This document shows positions 49,720 through 59,058 of a stretch of DNA of 64,000 nucleotides, piece after piece. Position numbers and translations under genes: made by a program. Within the stretch, counting starts at the first letter, position 1, and the number at the start of each line of letters is the position of its first letter. Source of the DNA: Alistipes sp. Zagget8 (GTDB taxonomy: Bacteria > Bacteroidota > Bacteroidia > Bacteroidales > Rikenellaceae); the NCBI GenBank assembly GCA_001941065.1, contig MSHJ01000011.1, positions 248,001 through 312,000 on the forward strand. The letters are read 5' to 3'. The notes beneath the pieces were generated by a model. That model ran no database searches. It saw only the letters and a list, made by a program, of their open reading frames with translations, and was not told where the DNA came from.

Positions 49720-51954
49720 ATGAAACGAACCTATATCATACTGTTGGCCGCCTTGCTGACGGCCGCATGCGCCGGGGACGGCGACACGGTGTCGCCGACG
49801 CCGCAGGAGGGCGAGATTCTCTTCTCGGGATCGACTGCCGGCCCTAAGGTCCGGACCTCCTATGAGGAGACGGAAACAGCGCTCCGGGTAAACTGGGTCA
49901 AAGACGATCTGATCGGTCTTTTCGCCGAGTCCGGCGGGCAGGGCCTGGGAGCCAATTTCGCTTATAAGGCAGCTGCATCGGGTGCGATGAGCGATTTTAC
50001 GGCTGTTTCCCGGATCAATGTGATCCGCTGGGCCGATGAAACGTCCGACCACGATTTCTATGCCTATTATCCCTATACGGAAATGGCCGCAGCCGATGTA
50101 ACGGCCGTTCCGGTGTCGGTTCCCGCCGTGCAGACCCGTTCGGAGAGCGATCCGCTGGCGACCCTGGCGGCTCACGATTTCCTCTACGCCGCTGCGCGAG
50201 GGATCAAAAAAGCGGACGACGCTGTCAACCTGCAATTCAAACACCTTTTCTCAGCGCTCGAAATTCGGTTGACGACCGACCTGCGTGCGAAACTCGAGGG
50301 GGTGATTTTCCGCTGCGTTTCGAACGAAAATGCCGCCGTGTCGATGGAGAATGCCACGGTCGATCTGCGCACGGGCGAGATGAACGTTTCCGAGGCTGTG
50401 GTTTCCAATGCCGTGCGGCTCGACTGTGCAGGCAATACCTCCGATACCGAGGCGCTGGTGCTGCACCTGGTCGTAACGTCCGGACACGCCGGTGAGACGT
50501 TCGAAGCAGTCGCTCTTGTCAATGGGAAAGAGTACGTCTTCGCCACCGTGAAGGCTCCGGCCGACGGCGGTATTCCGACGGGCAAAACGGTGGTCGTCGA
50601 AGGAGAGGCTACGCTCGACCCCGAGGATGCGCTTCCCGTCATTGATCTGAGTGCCGAGGGCACGGCCAATACCTATTATGTCGATGCGGCCAATACATTC
50701 TACCGCTTCCGTGCCGACGTGAAGGGCAACGGCAAGGCGCTGACCTGCGGCGGCCTCTCCTACACGGAGGAGGACCTCCGGATCGAGCCGAAAGCAGCCC
50801 TCGTACTGTGGTACAGTTGTTTGCAGACGAGCTATTTTCCATGGATACAGGCGTCGCCCGTGGTGCTCAACAGCGTGAAATTCAAGAAAGATGGCTATAT
50901 TTATTTCGATACGCCCGAAACTTTCGTCAACGGCAATGTGGTGATCGTGGCGATCGACAAGGAGCTCGGCTATGATCAGATCGAAGCCGATGCGGACAAG
51001 CGCATTACGAACGCCGAGGTGCTCTGGAGCTGGAATATCGTTTTCTCGGAGGGGTATGATCCGAATGCCGCGGAAAATTGCATTGTCAAGGGTGACTATA
51101 CCTTTATGGGCCGCAATTTGGGTGCCGTGATCGATTGGTCGCAGGCGGACATCAAGCCTAACCAGCAGCAGGAGTCTGTCGATCTGGCCTGGACCTCGGG
51201 CAACTGTTATCAATGGGGCCGGAAAGACCCGTTCCCCGGCCTTCCGGATTATACGAGTGGTAATGCTTATTATATGACCGGATTGTGGTTCGCTCCGGCT
51301 TATACGCCGATCCCGGCGCTGGACCGGGGAACTTTCGAAGCGTGGGGCCGGGAGGCGCATCATCAGATTATCGGCAATACGAAGGCGACGGTCACCATCG
51401 ACATCAATACGATGCTCGGAGCGGGTTATAGGTCGCAGGATGCGTTCGACTTGGGACGGACTGATCCCCATCTTTGGCTCTACAAGAATGGGAATTATCT
51501 GACCGACGATGCCGGAAAAGCGGCCTGGGGCAATCCGTCGAAGGATGCGCATGGCGTGAAGACGATTTACGATCCGTGTCCCCGGGGCTGGAAAGTGATG
51601 AGCAAGCAGGCCTGGTTTGCGCTGACGGACAATGAACAGCCCGCCGACGCTGTGGTTGACGTTTCAAAGACCGGACGCGGCATCTGGCTGGACGGCAAGT
51701 GGTTCTTCCCGCTGACAGGTGGTGCACAGCAATGGCACAACTCGGACGGTTCCTGCGCTGGAAACACCTGGGGAGGTTCCTGTGCAACCTATTATGTCGA
51801 TGGGCCGGATTATTACGATTGGGGGCATGTCTGCGCCTTCGTAACGGAAACCAATTTCCCCAACGATGAAACCAAGCGGGGCGTTACCTGCAAGTCACAG
51901 AACACCTATTCCGACCGGGGTGCCGCGGTTCGCTGCATCCGGATTGAGGAGTAG
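49720..51954 (+). CDS. Fimbrillin-like / FISUMP lipoprotein
   Basis: This 744-residue lipoprotein has lipobox TAACA (Cys17). The N-terminal part (about 30-290) is fimbrillin-like (LIGLFAESGG, DFYAYYPYTE). The C-terminal part (about 440-744) is FISUMP-like (YTFMGRNLGAVIDW, CYQWGRKDPFP, IYDPCPRGWKVMSKQ, RCIRIEE). It is a paralogue of the preceding gene without the SGNH domain, 21 bases downstream and surely co-transcribed. Fimbrillin-type proteins can form surface fibres after lipoprotein processing; adhesion to mucus or host matrix is inferred. Confidence 0.88.
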   Translation: MKRTYIILLAALLTAACAGDGDTVSPTPQEGEILFSGSTAGPKVRTSYEETETALRVNWVKDDLIGLFAESGGQGLGANFAYKAAASGAMSDFTAVSRINVIRWADETSDHDFYAYYPYTEMAAADVTAVPVSVPAVQTRSESDPLATLAAHDFLYAAARGIKKADDAVNLQFKHLFSALEIRLTTDLRAKLEGVIFRCVSNENAAVSMENATVDLRTGEMNVSEAVVSNAVRLDCAGNTSDTEALVLHLVVTSGHAGETFEAVALVNGKEYVFATVKAPADGGIPTGKTVVVEGEATLDPEDALPVIDLSAEGTANTYYVDAANTFYRFRADVKGNGKALTCGGLSYTEEDLRIEPKAALVLWYSCLQTSYFPWIQASPVVLNSVKFKKDGYIYFDTPETFVNGNVVIVAIDKELGYDQIEADADKRITNAEVLWSWNIVFSEGYDPNAAENCIVKGDYTFMGRNLGAVIDWSQADIKPNQQQESVDLAWTSGNCYQWGRKDPFPGLPDYTSGNAYYMTGLWFAPAYTPIPALDRGTFEAWGREAHHQIIGNTKATVTIDINTMLGAGYRSQDAFDLGRTDPHLWLYKNGNYLTDDAGKAAWGNPSKDAHGVKTIYDPCPRGWKVMSKQAWFALTDNEQPADAVVDVSKTGRGIWLDGKWFFPLTGGAQQWHNSDGSCAGNTWGGSCATYYVDGPDYYDWGHVCAFVTETNFPNDETKRGVTCKSQNTYSDRGAAVRCIRIEE

Positions 51955-51971
51955 ACTTGGACCGGTAACGG

Positions 51972-52008
51972 AAAAAGGAGCGGCACACCCGGTGTGCCGC
52001 TCCTTTCG
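51972..52008. terminator. Bidirectional terminator between convergent genes
   Basis: A 16-bp near-continuous palindrome (51974-51989 with 51991-52006) has A-rich and T-rich ends. It serves the FISUMP genes on plus and the PorV-like gene on minus. Confidence 0.85.
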
Positions 52009-52027
52009 TATGGATGCAGACTGCCGT

Positions 52028-53008
52028 TTACAACAGAAATCCGACCGAAAAGAGAAACGTGTCGTTGAGCGGGTTGAATTTGTTACCGCCGAAACGCCAT
52101 GCGGCGTCGCACCGCACGGGGCCTGCAATGAATCCGCAACCCAGCGAGGCGTAGTTGCCGGCGCCTTTGTTCTTCTGACCGAGGTGGTATCCGCCGCGCA
52201 CGACACCGTGCCGGAAAAAGGTGTATTCGGCTCCTGCGGCCAGACCGGTGATTCCTCCCCGGAACTGGTGGCCCAGATCGAGGGCGACGCCGAGCACATG
52301 ATTCGGGCGGAAAGGCAGGTGAAGCGAGCCTCCGAGCGAGCCGCGTGTCGGCAGGCCGTAGCGCTCTCCGTCGGAGGCTTTCACATTGGGGCCGATGTCG
52401 GCCAGCCGCAGTCCGACGATCCAACGGGCGCCCTCCACGGCACGGAGCGTTCCGCGGTAGGCCGCACCGATGTCGAACGAGACGCCCTGCATCGGCTTCT
52501 CCCCGAATCCCTGGTCGGAACGGGCGTAGCGGGCCGTCAGCGAAAGCGCCAGATTCCGGCCGATCCGACGGCCGTAGCCGACCTCCGCCGAAAGGTCATG
52601 TGGACGGGCCGTTCCGGCCGGAAACCCCTGTTCGTCGGTCAGCCCGACCGAAGGACCGCGGAAATAGCGCACGCCGGCCAGCAGGGCGTTCCGTGAGTCG
52701 GGCGAATAGAAACCTCCTGCGCCGTAAAGCACATTGGCGCTGTCGAAGGCCATGTTCCAGGGCCCGGCGAACAGGGCGGCGCCGGCGTGCCGTTCGCCCA
52801 CGAGGCTTAATGCAGCGTTGGTGTAAACGGCCAGCGGGTTGTCTGCAACGGCCGTCGCAGCTCCCGCCATACCGGCCGTGCGGGCGTCGGTTCCCATGCC
52901 GAGGAACGGCATGATCCCGGCGTCGGCGGTTTGGGCTTGCGCCGCGTAACCGCCTGCCGCGAAAAGAAGTGTCGCGGCGAGGCGTTTGATCGATTGGTAG
53001 GTATACAT
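52028..53008 (-). CDS. PorV/PorQ-family outer-membrane protein
   Basis: The 326-residue protein has a signal peptide ending QAQTAD and the FadL/PorV start FLGMGTDARTAGMAGAATAV with NPLAVYTNAA. The rest is beta-barrel-like and ends FLFSVGFLL. In type IX secretion PorV shuttles cargo with sorting tails from the translocon to the surface, and PorQ is an accessory. It lies 12 bases after a cargo-type protease with such a tail. So it may be a dedicated shuttle for it. The start is the ATG at 53008, since the signal peptide begins there. Confidence 0.8.
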   Translation of the reverse strand: MYTYQSIKRLAATLLFAAGGYAAQAQTADAGIMPFLGMGTDARTAGMAGAATAVADNPLAVYTNAALSLVGERHAGAALFAGPWNMAFDSANVLYGAGGFYSPDSRNALLAGVRYFRGPSVGLTDEQGFPAGTARPHDLSAEVGYGRRIGRNLALSLTARYARSDQGFGEKPMQGVSFDIGAAYRGTLRAVEGARWIVGLRLADIGPNVKASDGERYGLPTRGSLGGSLHLPFRPNHVLGVALDLGHQFRGGITGLAAGAEYTFFRHGVVRGGYHLGQKNKGAGNYASLGCGFIAGPVRCDAAWRFGGNKFNPLNDTFLFSVGFLL

Positions 53009-53019
53009 GGTGTTTGCGG

Positions 53020-55410
53020 TTATCGTTTGATGATGTGGCTGCTGAGTTTGCGGCCGCGGCACTCGACCGTGCAGGTGTAAGTACCGGGGGAGAGACCGGA
53101 AACGTCGATGCGTCCCGTGTTGCCGTTGTCGCCGGCGCGGACCGAAACCTGCGTAGCGAGCACCTGCTGTCCCGCCGCATTGTGGAACCGGATGGGGAAA
53201 TCACCCTCGACGTTCGGAATGCGCACGTTGAGAGCATCGCGGCACGGGTTGGGGAAAAGCTCCATCGCGGCGCCCGTGCCGTCGACGATCACCTGAAATT
53301 CCGAAGTCGCCGTGGCGCCGTCGAGGTCTTTCGCCGTTACGGTCAGCGTCGTGCGGCCCGCAGTGCGGGGCAGGACGAGCAGTTCCGAGTCCTGCACGCG
53401 GCACTCCGCGACCTCTTCTGCGGAAGACGTGACGGAGAAGGAGAGCCGGTCGCCCGGAGCGTCGGCATCGGTAAAATAGAGCCTGAGGTCGATGCTCCTG
53501 CCCGCTTTGTCGTCGCTTTGCAGGTAGAGGTTCGGAATCGCTGCGGCCGCTTCGGGCGGGGTGTTCTCCCCGGCCCGGACGGAGATGACGACCGGGCGGG
53601 ACGGAATCCCCGACGGGCTTCGGCTGACGATCGCCAGCCAATAGACCTGCCGTGGTTCCAGCCCCTCGATCCGGCAGGTGAAGGTCTCACCGAGACCCGC
53701 CGTGGAGGCGAAGGTGTGCCTGACGGCCGTGGCGGGAATGTCGTCGACTGTGGCGGCCGTAAATGTCCGGGAGTCGATGTAAACGTCGAATGATGCGACG
53801 GGACGCTCCAGATAGCATCGCGGAACGCTCCACGACAATTCCGCATGGGTGCGGTGTCCCGAGGCCGCAAGCGTGCGTTCGTCGACCGGATCAGGCTCGG
53901 CATCGTGGAAAAGGACGTATTCGGCATCGACCAGTCCGTTGCCGAGCATTCCGGCATATTCAGGGTTGATCGTTTCTGTAAATTGCTTCCTGCCTGAACC
54001 CACGAGTATTTCCCGCAGTTTTTCGCCGGTGAACCCCGGCCCCTGCGTGCCGAATGCGGCGACGGCGAGGGCCGCAATGCCCGAAACCTGCGGTGCAGCC
54101 ATCGAGGTCCCTGCGGAGTAGCCGTAACCGCCGTTCGTCGTGGTGCTGAAAACGCGGAATCGTTCGTCGCCGGTGGCATGACCGCCCAGGGCCGCGAGGT
54201 CGATCCACGGACCGTAGTTGGACCCGGCGACCTTACGGCCGTCGATGCCCAGCGACGCCACGGCCACCACCTTCTCGTAGGCTCCCGGGAATACCGGGTC
54301 GGAAATGCCGTCGTTGCCCGCAGCGAAAATGACGATGCCGCCCTTCATGGGTCCCGTCTGATTCCCGTTCTCGTCGCATCCGGCATACTCGATGAAATAG
54401 TCGATAGCCGCTTTGCCCGACTGCGACAGGTCCGGAAGGCCGGGGACGTAGGCCCAGCTGTTTTGACTGATGACGGCTCCGTGATCCGCTGTCCAGACCA
54501 TGATTTCCTCGATTGTCGCGGCGCCATGCTCCGGTTCGTCGAAAATCTGGCAGCTCATCAGACGCACGCCGCTTCCGGGCGTTCCGTCGCCGCCCGCGAT
54601 GCCGCAGACACCGATTCCGTTGTTGTTGACGGCTCCGACCGTGCCTGCGACATGCGTGCCGTGGCTGCTGGGAGTGATCTCGGTGTTATGGCGGCAGAAA
54701 TTGTAGCCGCAGGCGCCCTGTTCGTCGCGCCAGATGTTCGCCGCCAGGTCGGGATGCGTGTAGTCGATGCCGCCGTCCACCACGGCGACGATTACGTCTT
54801 TGTGGCCGGTGCTGACGCTCCATGCCGGGAAGATGTTGAGATCGGCCACGGCCGTCGATCCGACGGCAGACCCCTCCCGGTGATAGAGCCATTGATTGAC
54901 CAGCAGCGGGTCGTCGAATCCGGGGCTTGCGGCATTGCCCGAACCTGCGGTGTTGTATGGGTCGACTCCGGCTTGTACGACCGTTGCACCGGCGGGAACC
55001 ATGCGCGGAACGGGTTCGATGCATTCGATTTCGTCCACTCTGCCGAAGCGTTCCATGGCCTCTTCGACGGAGATCGCTCCGGAGAAATGAACGTCGTACC
55101 ACAGATGGAGTCCGGCCCTGCGGCGGCGTTCGCGGAAACGGTCGCCATCGGAAAAGACGCGTTGTACGCCAGTCGCCCCGGCACGGGTGGCTGCGGCATC
55201 GAATGCCGCGATTCCCGAGCCGTAACCGCTGCGGGTGAAGGCACGGGTGTTGAGTTCGGCAGCCGTTTCGCGCAGTTTGATACGGAATACGCCGGGGACA
55301 TAAAATTCCTGCGTTTGGGTTTGTCCGCCGCCGGGAACGGGGCCGGATTCCGGTTCCCCGGTACAGGCCGTCAGCAGCAGGAGCGTCAGAAAGAAGGAGA
55401 AATGTTTCAT
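53020..55410 (-). CDS. S8 subtilisin-type protease with type IX secretion sorting domain
   Basis: The 796-residue protein has lipobox-like LLTACT (Cys16). A prodomain is followed by the S8 catalytic domain with Asp212 (VAVVDGGIDYTHP), His250 (PSSHGTHVAG), the oxyanion Asn366 (FAAGNDG) and Ser436 (YSAGTSMAAP). Then come a fibronectin-III-like domain (about 510-615) and a cadherin/Ig-like one (about 620-705). The last 75 residues form a sorting domain: LFPNPCRDALNVRI, then GLSPGTYTCTVE and the basic end SSHIIKR. Both a lipobox and a type IX tail are unusual together. It would degrade proteins on the surface or outside. Confidence 0.92.
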   Translation of the reverse strand: MKHFSFFLTLLLLTACTGEPESGPVPGGGQTQTQEFYVPGVFRIKLRETAAELNTRAFTRSGYGSGIAAFDAAATRAGATGVQRVFSDGDRFRERRRRAGLHLWYDVHFSGAISVEEAMERFGRVDEIECIEPVPRMVPAGATVVQAGVDPYNTAGSGNAASPGFDDPLLVNQWLYHREGSAVGSTAVADLNIFPAWSVSTGHKDVIVAVVDGGIDYTHPDLAANIWRDEQGACGYNFCRHNTEITPSSHGTHVAGTVGAVNNNGIGVCGIAGGDGTPGSGVRLMSCQIFDEPEHGAATIEEIMVWTADHGAVISQNSWAYVPGLPDLSQSGKAAIDYFIEYAGCDENGNQTGPMKGGIVIFAAGNDGISDPVFPGAYEKVVAVASLGIDGRKVAGSNYGPWIDLAALGGHATGDERFRVFSTTTNGGYGYSAGTSMAAPQVSGIAALAVAAFGTQGPGFTGEKLREILVGSGRKQFTETINPEYAGMLGNGLVDAEYVLFHDAEPDPVDERTLAASGHRTHAELSWSVPRCYLERPVASFDVYIDSRTFTAATVDDIPATAVRHTFASTAGLGETFTCRIEGLEPRQVYWLAIVSRSPSGIPSRPVVISVRAGENTPPEAAAAIPNLYLQSDDKAGRSIDLRLYFTDADAPGDRLSFSVTSSAEEVAECRVQDSELLVLPRTAGRTTLTVTAKDLDGATATSEFQVIVDGTGAAMELFPNPCRDALNVRIPNVEGDFPIRFHNAAGQQVLATQVSVRAGDNGNTGRIDVSGLSPGTYTCTVECRGRKLSSHIIKR

Positions 55411-55477
55411 CGGTTTTCAAGGAAAAAGGTCCGGAGCCGGCGGGCGGCATCCGGACCGAATAAACGTTTCTTACGGA

Positions 55478-56443
55478 TTACGGAATCAGTTTGATGTCGA
55501 GGAATGAGTCGGTGCAGACATAACAATCCGATGCCGAGGTAGGTCCCAGCTGCCATTTGAAGGTTTGCATCGTCTGGTCCGGGAGTCCGAGCAGTTCGCC
55601 TCGGAACGTGTAGGGGGCGTAAATCTGCATGATGTCGTCCGGCAGGTAGATGACGCTGACGGGATCGCTGGCTTCGACCGTTTCGTAGACCGGCTCTCCG
55701 GATTCGTCCACTTGCGGCTGTCCATACTCGTCGGAAGCCTGTTGACGGTAGTTATAGTGGAGCGTCCAGACCTTGCTGGCGGCGTACCGCTGGAAATTGG
55801 TCGTCAGCGTCGTGTTGGGCCGCGTGATGGTTCCGACCTGTTCGCCGTTGACCATTACCTTAAATTCGGTTTCGGCGATCGCCAACTGGCTGTTGCGGAT
55901 GGTTTCGAGATAACTTTCCGGAGTGTATTGCCCCGAAAGCGGCGTCATGCGAATCCGGTTGCCGGTTTTGATCCCCCGCAGGATGATTTCGTCGAAAGCC
56001 GGAGAGAGCGACATGAACGTGAATTCGTAATCTCCTTTCCATCCTTGATAACCTACATCGTTGTCTCCGGGGAACGAGAAGAAATGCAGGTAGTCGTTGT
56101 GGGTTGCGAATTTCAGCATGGGGCCGGTCGAGAATTCGACCCGATATTCCGATTCCGTTCGCAGGGGATCGGCTTCGAAAAAGGTGCTTCCCTCGAACCA
56201 GGCTTTGACCATGCGGTCATCCTGGAATTCGACGATATAAATCCAGCCGCCGTAACCGAGGTTCTCGTCGGGGAAATACTCCATCACCCATGTCTTTCCG
56301 GCCTGCAATGCGAATTTGTAGCGTTCGAGCGTCTGCTCGATCCGGGTCGAGGTCGATTCGCTGAAAATGTCGTCCGAATCGTCGCACGCAGCGGCCGAGA
56401 ACAGCAGCCCGGCCAGCAGTAATATGTTGAGTCTCTTTTTCAT
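55478..56443 (-). CDS. DUF4302-family lipoprotein
   Basis: This 321-residue lipoprotein has lipobox SAAACD (Cys20). It contains the DUF4302 pattern: KTWVMEYFPDENLGYGGW near residue 50, and FATHNDYLHFFSFPG near 110. Such proteins are typically found next to SusC/SusD pairs and a zinc metallohydrolase lipoprotein, as here, and are probably surface binding proteins. Function is not known. It lies 9 bases after the metallohydrolase gene. Confidence 0.8.
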   Translation of the reverse strand: MKKRLNILLLAGLLFSAAACDDSDDIFSESTSTRIEQTLERYKFALQAGKTWVMEYFPDENLGYGGWIYIVEFQDDRMVKAWFEGSTFFEADPLRTESEYRVEFSTGPMLKFATHNDYLHFFSFPGDNDVGYQGWKGDYEFTFMSLSPAFDEIILRGIKTGNRIRMTPLSGQYTPESYLETIRNSQLAIAETEFKVMVNGEQVGTITRPNTTLTTNFQRYAASKVWTLHYNYRQQASDEYGQPQVDESGEPVYETVEASDPVSVIYLPDDIMQIYAPYTFRGELLGLPDQTMQTFKWQLGPTSASDCYVCTDSFLDIKLIP

Positions 56444-56452
56444 AGGTTCGGT

Positions 56453-57337
56453 TTAGTCTTCGAGGTTTGTCCAGTCGATGTCTCCGAGTTCGGAGATCCG
56501 GCGCAGGTAAATGTCCCTCCACTTTGCGACGTTCACGCCGAAATCGTCGCGGAGCCATGCGATGAGGATCGTGCGCTTCTTCTCGAGTTTGGCGCGTCCG
56601 TCCGCGCTTTCGATCGAGGAGAGCATCGCCTCCCACGCCTCCTCGCTCATGCTGATCAGGCGTCCGCCCGTTTCGGCGATGTCCTCTGCGGGACTCGAAC
56701 GTGCATATTTCGAGACGAAGCCCAGTTCCAGGTAGTCGTTGCCGCTTTGGGGATACCTGTCGCCCACGTAATCACTTTGCGTAATGGTGTCGTAATCGCT
56801 CGGCACGGGATATGTGCCATCGAGGATGTGCATGAACTCATGGAGCATCGTTCCGGCGATCCGTTCGCTGTCCTCCTTCCGGTCGAAGAACTTTACGCCG
56901 AGGACGTTGATCTGAAGGCCGTTTTCAGCCGAGGCCAGCACGGTGGTTCCGGTGCTGCTGATCTCGAAGCTGCCCACCAGATAGAGTACGCGCGGGAAAT
57001 AGCTCTTGGCGAAGAGCAACGGGTCCTTCTGATCGGACATCAGTTCCGCCATGGCGTCGAGCGTCGAGTATTTGATCAGTTTGGCCACCTCGATCGACTT
57101 GTCCACGGGCGGCGGCGATACCCAGTAGTTGAAATGGGTTTCGCGGTCGGGCATGCGGTATTCGAACCGAATGTTGTAGGGTTCCGTGTAGTGCCGGTCG
57201 AGCCAGAAATCGAACTCGGTCTTTTCCTCGGCGGGATCGACGAATATGCTTTTGCCGTCCGGTTCGTCTTTGTCGCACGAGGTCGTCACGCCTGCGGCGA
57301 GCAGGAGCAGTAACAGAGGTATGATTGTCGGTTTCAT
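56453..57337 (-). CDS. Substrate-import-associated zinc metallohydrolase lipoprotein
   Basis: The 294-residue protein has lipobox TTSCD (Cys21) and an intact zincin site, HEFMH (166-170), with the likely third ligand in AEDIAE (Glu218-Glu222). This matches the 'LP_HExxH_w_tonB' group, HExxH lipoproteins tied to SusC/SusD operons. The catalytic role may be cleavage of a protein or peptide ligand at the SusD surface. It lies directly after susD (29 bases) and before the DUF4302 gene. Confidence 0.87.
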   Translation of the reverse strand: MKPTIIPLLLLLLAAGVTTSCDKDEPDGKSIFVDPAEEKTEFDFWLDRHYTEPYNIRFEYRMPDRETHFNYWVSPPPVDKSIEVAKLIKYSTLDAMAELMSDQKDPLLFAKSYFPRVLYLVGSFEISSTGTTVLASAENGLQINVLGVKFFDRKEDSERIAGTMLHEFMHILDGTYPVPSDYDTITQSDYVGDRYPQSGNDYLELGFVSKYARSSPAEDIAETGGRLISMSEEAWEAMLSSIESADGRAKLEKKRTILIAWLRDDFGVNVAKWRDIYLRRISELGDIDWTNLED

Positions 57338-57366
57338 AATTCAATATAAAATGGTTGACGAATTGG

Positions 57367-59046
57367 TTACTGACAGAACGGATGGTCGGGACGGTTCTCG
57401 TTGCGGGGATTCGCCTCCAATCCGGCTGTGATGACCTCCTGAGGTAGTTGGAGAGCACGTCGAAGGTCTTTCTCGCCGAGCGTGGCCGCAACGGTGAATC
57501 CGGTCGTGTTGTCGTCGTTGTAGGCCGAGTCGTCGAACCGGTCGACCACGATACCGTAGCGTTTGATGTCGCCCCAGCGCAGTCCGTCGGCGATGGTTTC
57601 GATGCGTCGGCAGAAGAGCGTGCTCTGGATGAGGTGCTCCTGTTCGCCGGTCTCGACTGTAAAGCCGTGAGGATGGAGCGGTTTGCGCGACGTCGGTTCC
57701 AAAGCCGTGTATTCGGCGATGTACCGGTCCGATGACGGATCGCCGTAAACCTCGGCGATGCGTTCGCGGGTCAGGGGTTCGATGCCGTTCTGTCCGACCA
57801 GGTAGAAAGAGCCGATCCAGGCATTGAGGTCGGCGACGGCCTTGTCGTACTCCTTGAGATGGACGTAGGCCTCTGCGCGACTCAGCACCGTTTCGTTGGT
57901 CGTGAACGCCACCATCGTTGAACGGCCGATTCCCACGCCGGTTACCGGGTCGGTCACCTCCCACTGGTTAGGCCATTTGGGCATGTAGATCTTGTTGACA
58001 TCGTTGCCCTGCCAAATGAAAGGCGGATGTTGATAGACCTCTTCGATGCAGTTGTTTCCCCAGCGGTCCCACGGGCCGCCCATCGGCCGCTTCGCGCGGT
58101 AGGTCTCCTTCTTGGCGATGCGGTAGTTGTGGGTGAAGCGTGCACCGGTGCCGCTCCAGGCGTGGAAAAGCGCTCCGTTGCCGGTTACCAGAGGAATCAT
58201 CAGCAGGTTGAACGAATGTCCGACACTGATGTAGTCGAGCGTGCGGACCGAGCTGTCCCAGGGCAGCTGCTTGACTGCCGACCAGTCGCGCATCACGGTC
58301 GAGGGGTCGCTGCCGAGGACTTCGGAGGCGTATTCGACCACCTTCTCCCATTTCAGGTAGTAGAGGTTGAACCGGGTGGCGAAGGCGTAGGCGGCGCTGC
58401 GGTTGAAATGGTATTTCGGAACCGAGTAGTTGGCGTCGCTGACCAGAGGCAGCGCCTCCTCGATGTCGCGGTCGATCTTTTCATATACCTCTTTGAGATT
58501 GTCCCGGTGATAAACCGGATTGAGCGTCGTTTCGGGAGCTTCCATGTAGGGGATTCCCAGGTATTCGCCGCTTTTCTCGGGATGGTAGGGAAGACAGTAG
58601 AGCATCGTGAGGCAGAAATGCGAATAGGCTCGGCAGAGCAGGGCTTCGGCTTTGGCCGAAAGCAGTTCTTTGGGCGTTCCCTGTTTCTCGATCGCTTCCA
58701 GAGCGGTGTTGGCTGCGGCGATCGCGGAGTAGTAGGCCTGCCAGGTGTTTTTGTTGCTGTCGTTGTCGGCCTCGTTCATGTCCATCCAGTAGCTGTTGTG
58801 CTCCAGCAGCCGGTTGGTGTTGGGATTGTTTGCCCCCATGTCGTCGCAGTTGTCCGATGCGATTTCGCACATGCGGGAGAAACTGCGTGAGGGATAGGCC
58901 GACACGAGCAGCCGGTTGATTTTGTCCGGCGTATCGAGCTCGGTACGGTTGTCGGGCAGTTCGTCGAGGAAATCGTTGCAGGCAGCGAGTGCGAGCGAAC
59001 CGGCGCCGAGAAGCATTATGCGTGATATCAGTCGTTTGATTTTCAT
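57367..59046 (-). CDS. SusD/RagB-family lipoprotein
   Basis: This 559-residue lipoprotein has lipobox LAACN (about Cys23) and the SusD pattern LSAKAEALLCRAYSHFCLTM with an N-terminal FLDELPDNRTELDTPDKINR. The C-terminus RRIETIADGLRWGDIKRYG is the usual RagB/SusD end. It pairs with the SusC 12 bases upstream. The HExxH partner and the protease downstream suggest the ligand is a peptide or glycoprotein rather than a plain polysaccharide. Confidence 0.94.
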   Translation of the reverse strand: MKIKRLISRIMLLGAGSLALAACNDFLDELPDNRTELDTPDKINRLLVSAYPSRSFSRMCEIASDNCDDMGANNPNTNRLLEHNSYWMDMNEADNDSNKNTWQAYYSAIAAANTALEAIEKQGTPKELLSAKAEALLCRAYSHFCLTMLYCLPYHPEKSGEYLGIPYMEAPETTLNPVYHRDNLKEVYEKIDRDIEEALPLVSDANYSVPKYHFNRSAAYAFATRFNLYYLKWEKVVEYASEVLGSDPSTVMRDWSAVKQLPWDSSVRTLDYISVGHSFNLLMIPLVTGNGALFHAWSGTGARFTHNYRIAKKETYRAKRPMGGPWDRWGNNCIEEVYQHPPFIWQGNDVNKIYMPKWPNQWEVTDPVTGVGIGRSTMVAFTTNETVLSRAEAYVHLKEYDKAVADLNAWIGSFYLVGQNGIEPLTRERIAEVYGDPSSDRYIAEYTALEPTSRKPLHPHGFTVETGEQEHLIQSTLFCRRIETIADGLRWGDIKRYGIVVDRFDDSAYNDDNTTGFTVAATLGEKDLRRALQLPQEVITAGLEANPRNENRPDHPFCQ

Positions 59047-59058
59047 GGCAGAGCGGGT

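Noticed and set aside
47602..50244. 880-codon minus-strand open frame.
   Set aside because: It is antisense to the fimbrillin/FISUMP genes, which have clear domains and signal peptides; the antisense product shows none.
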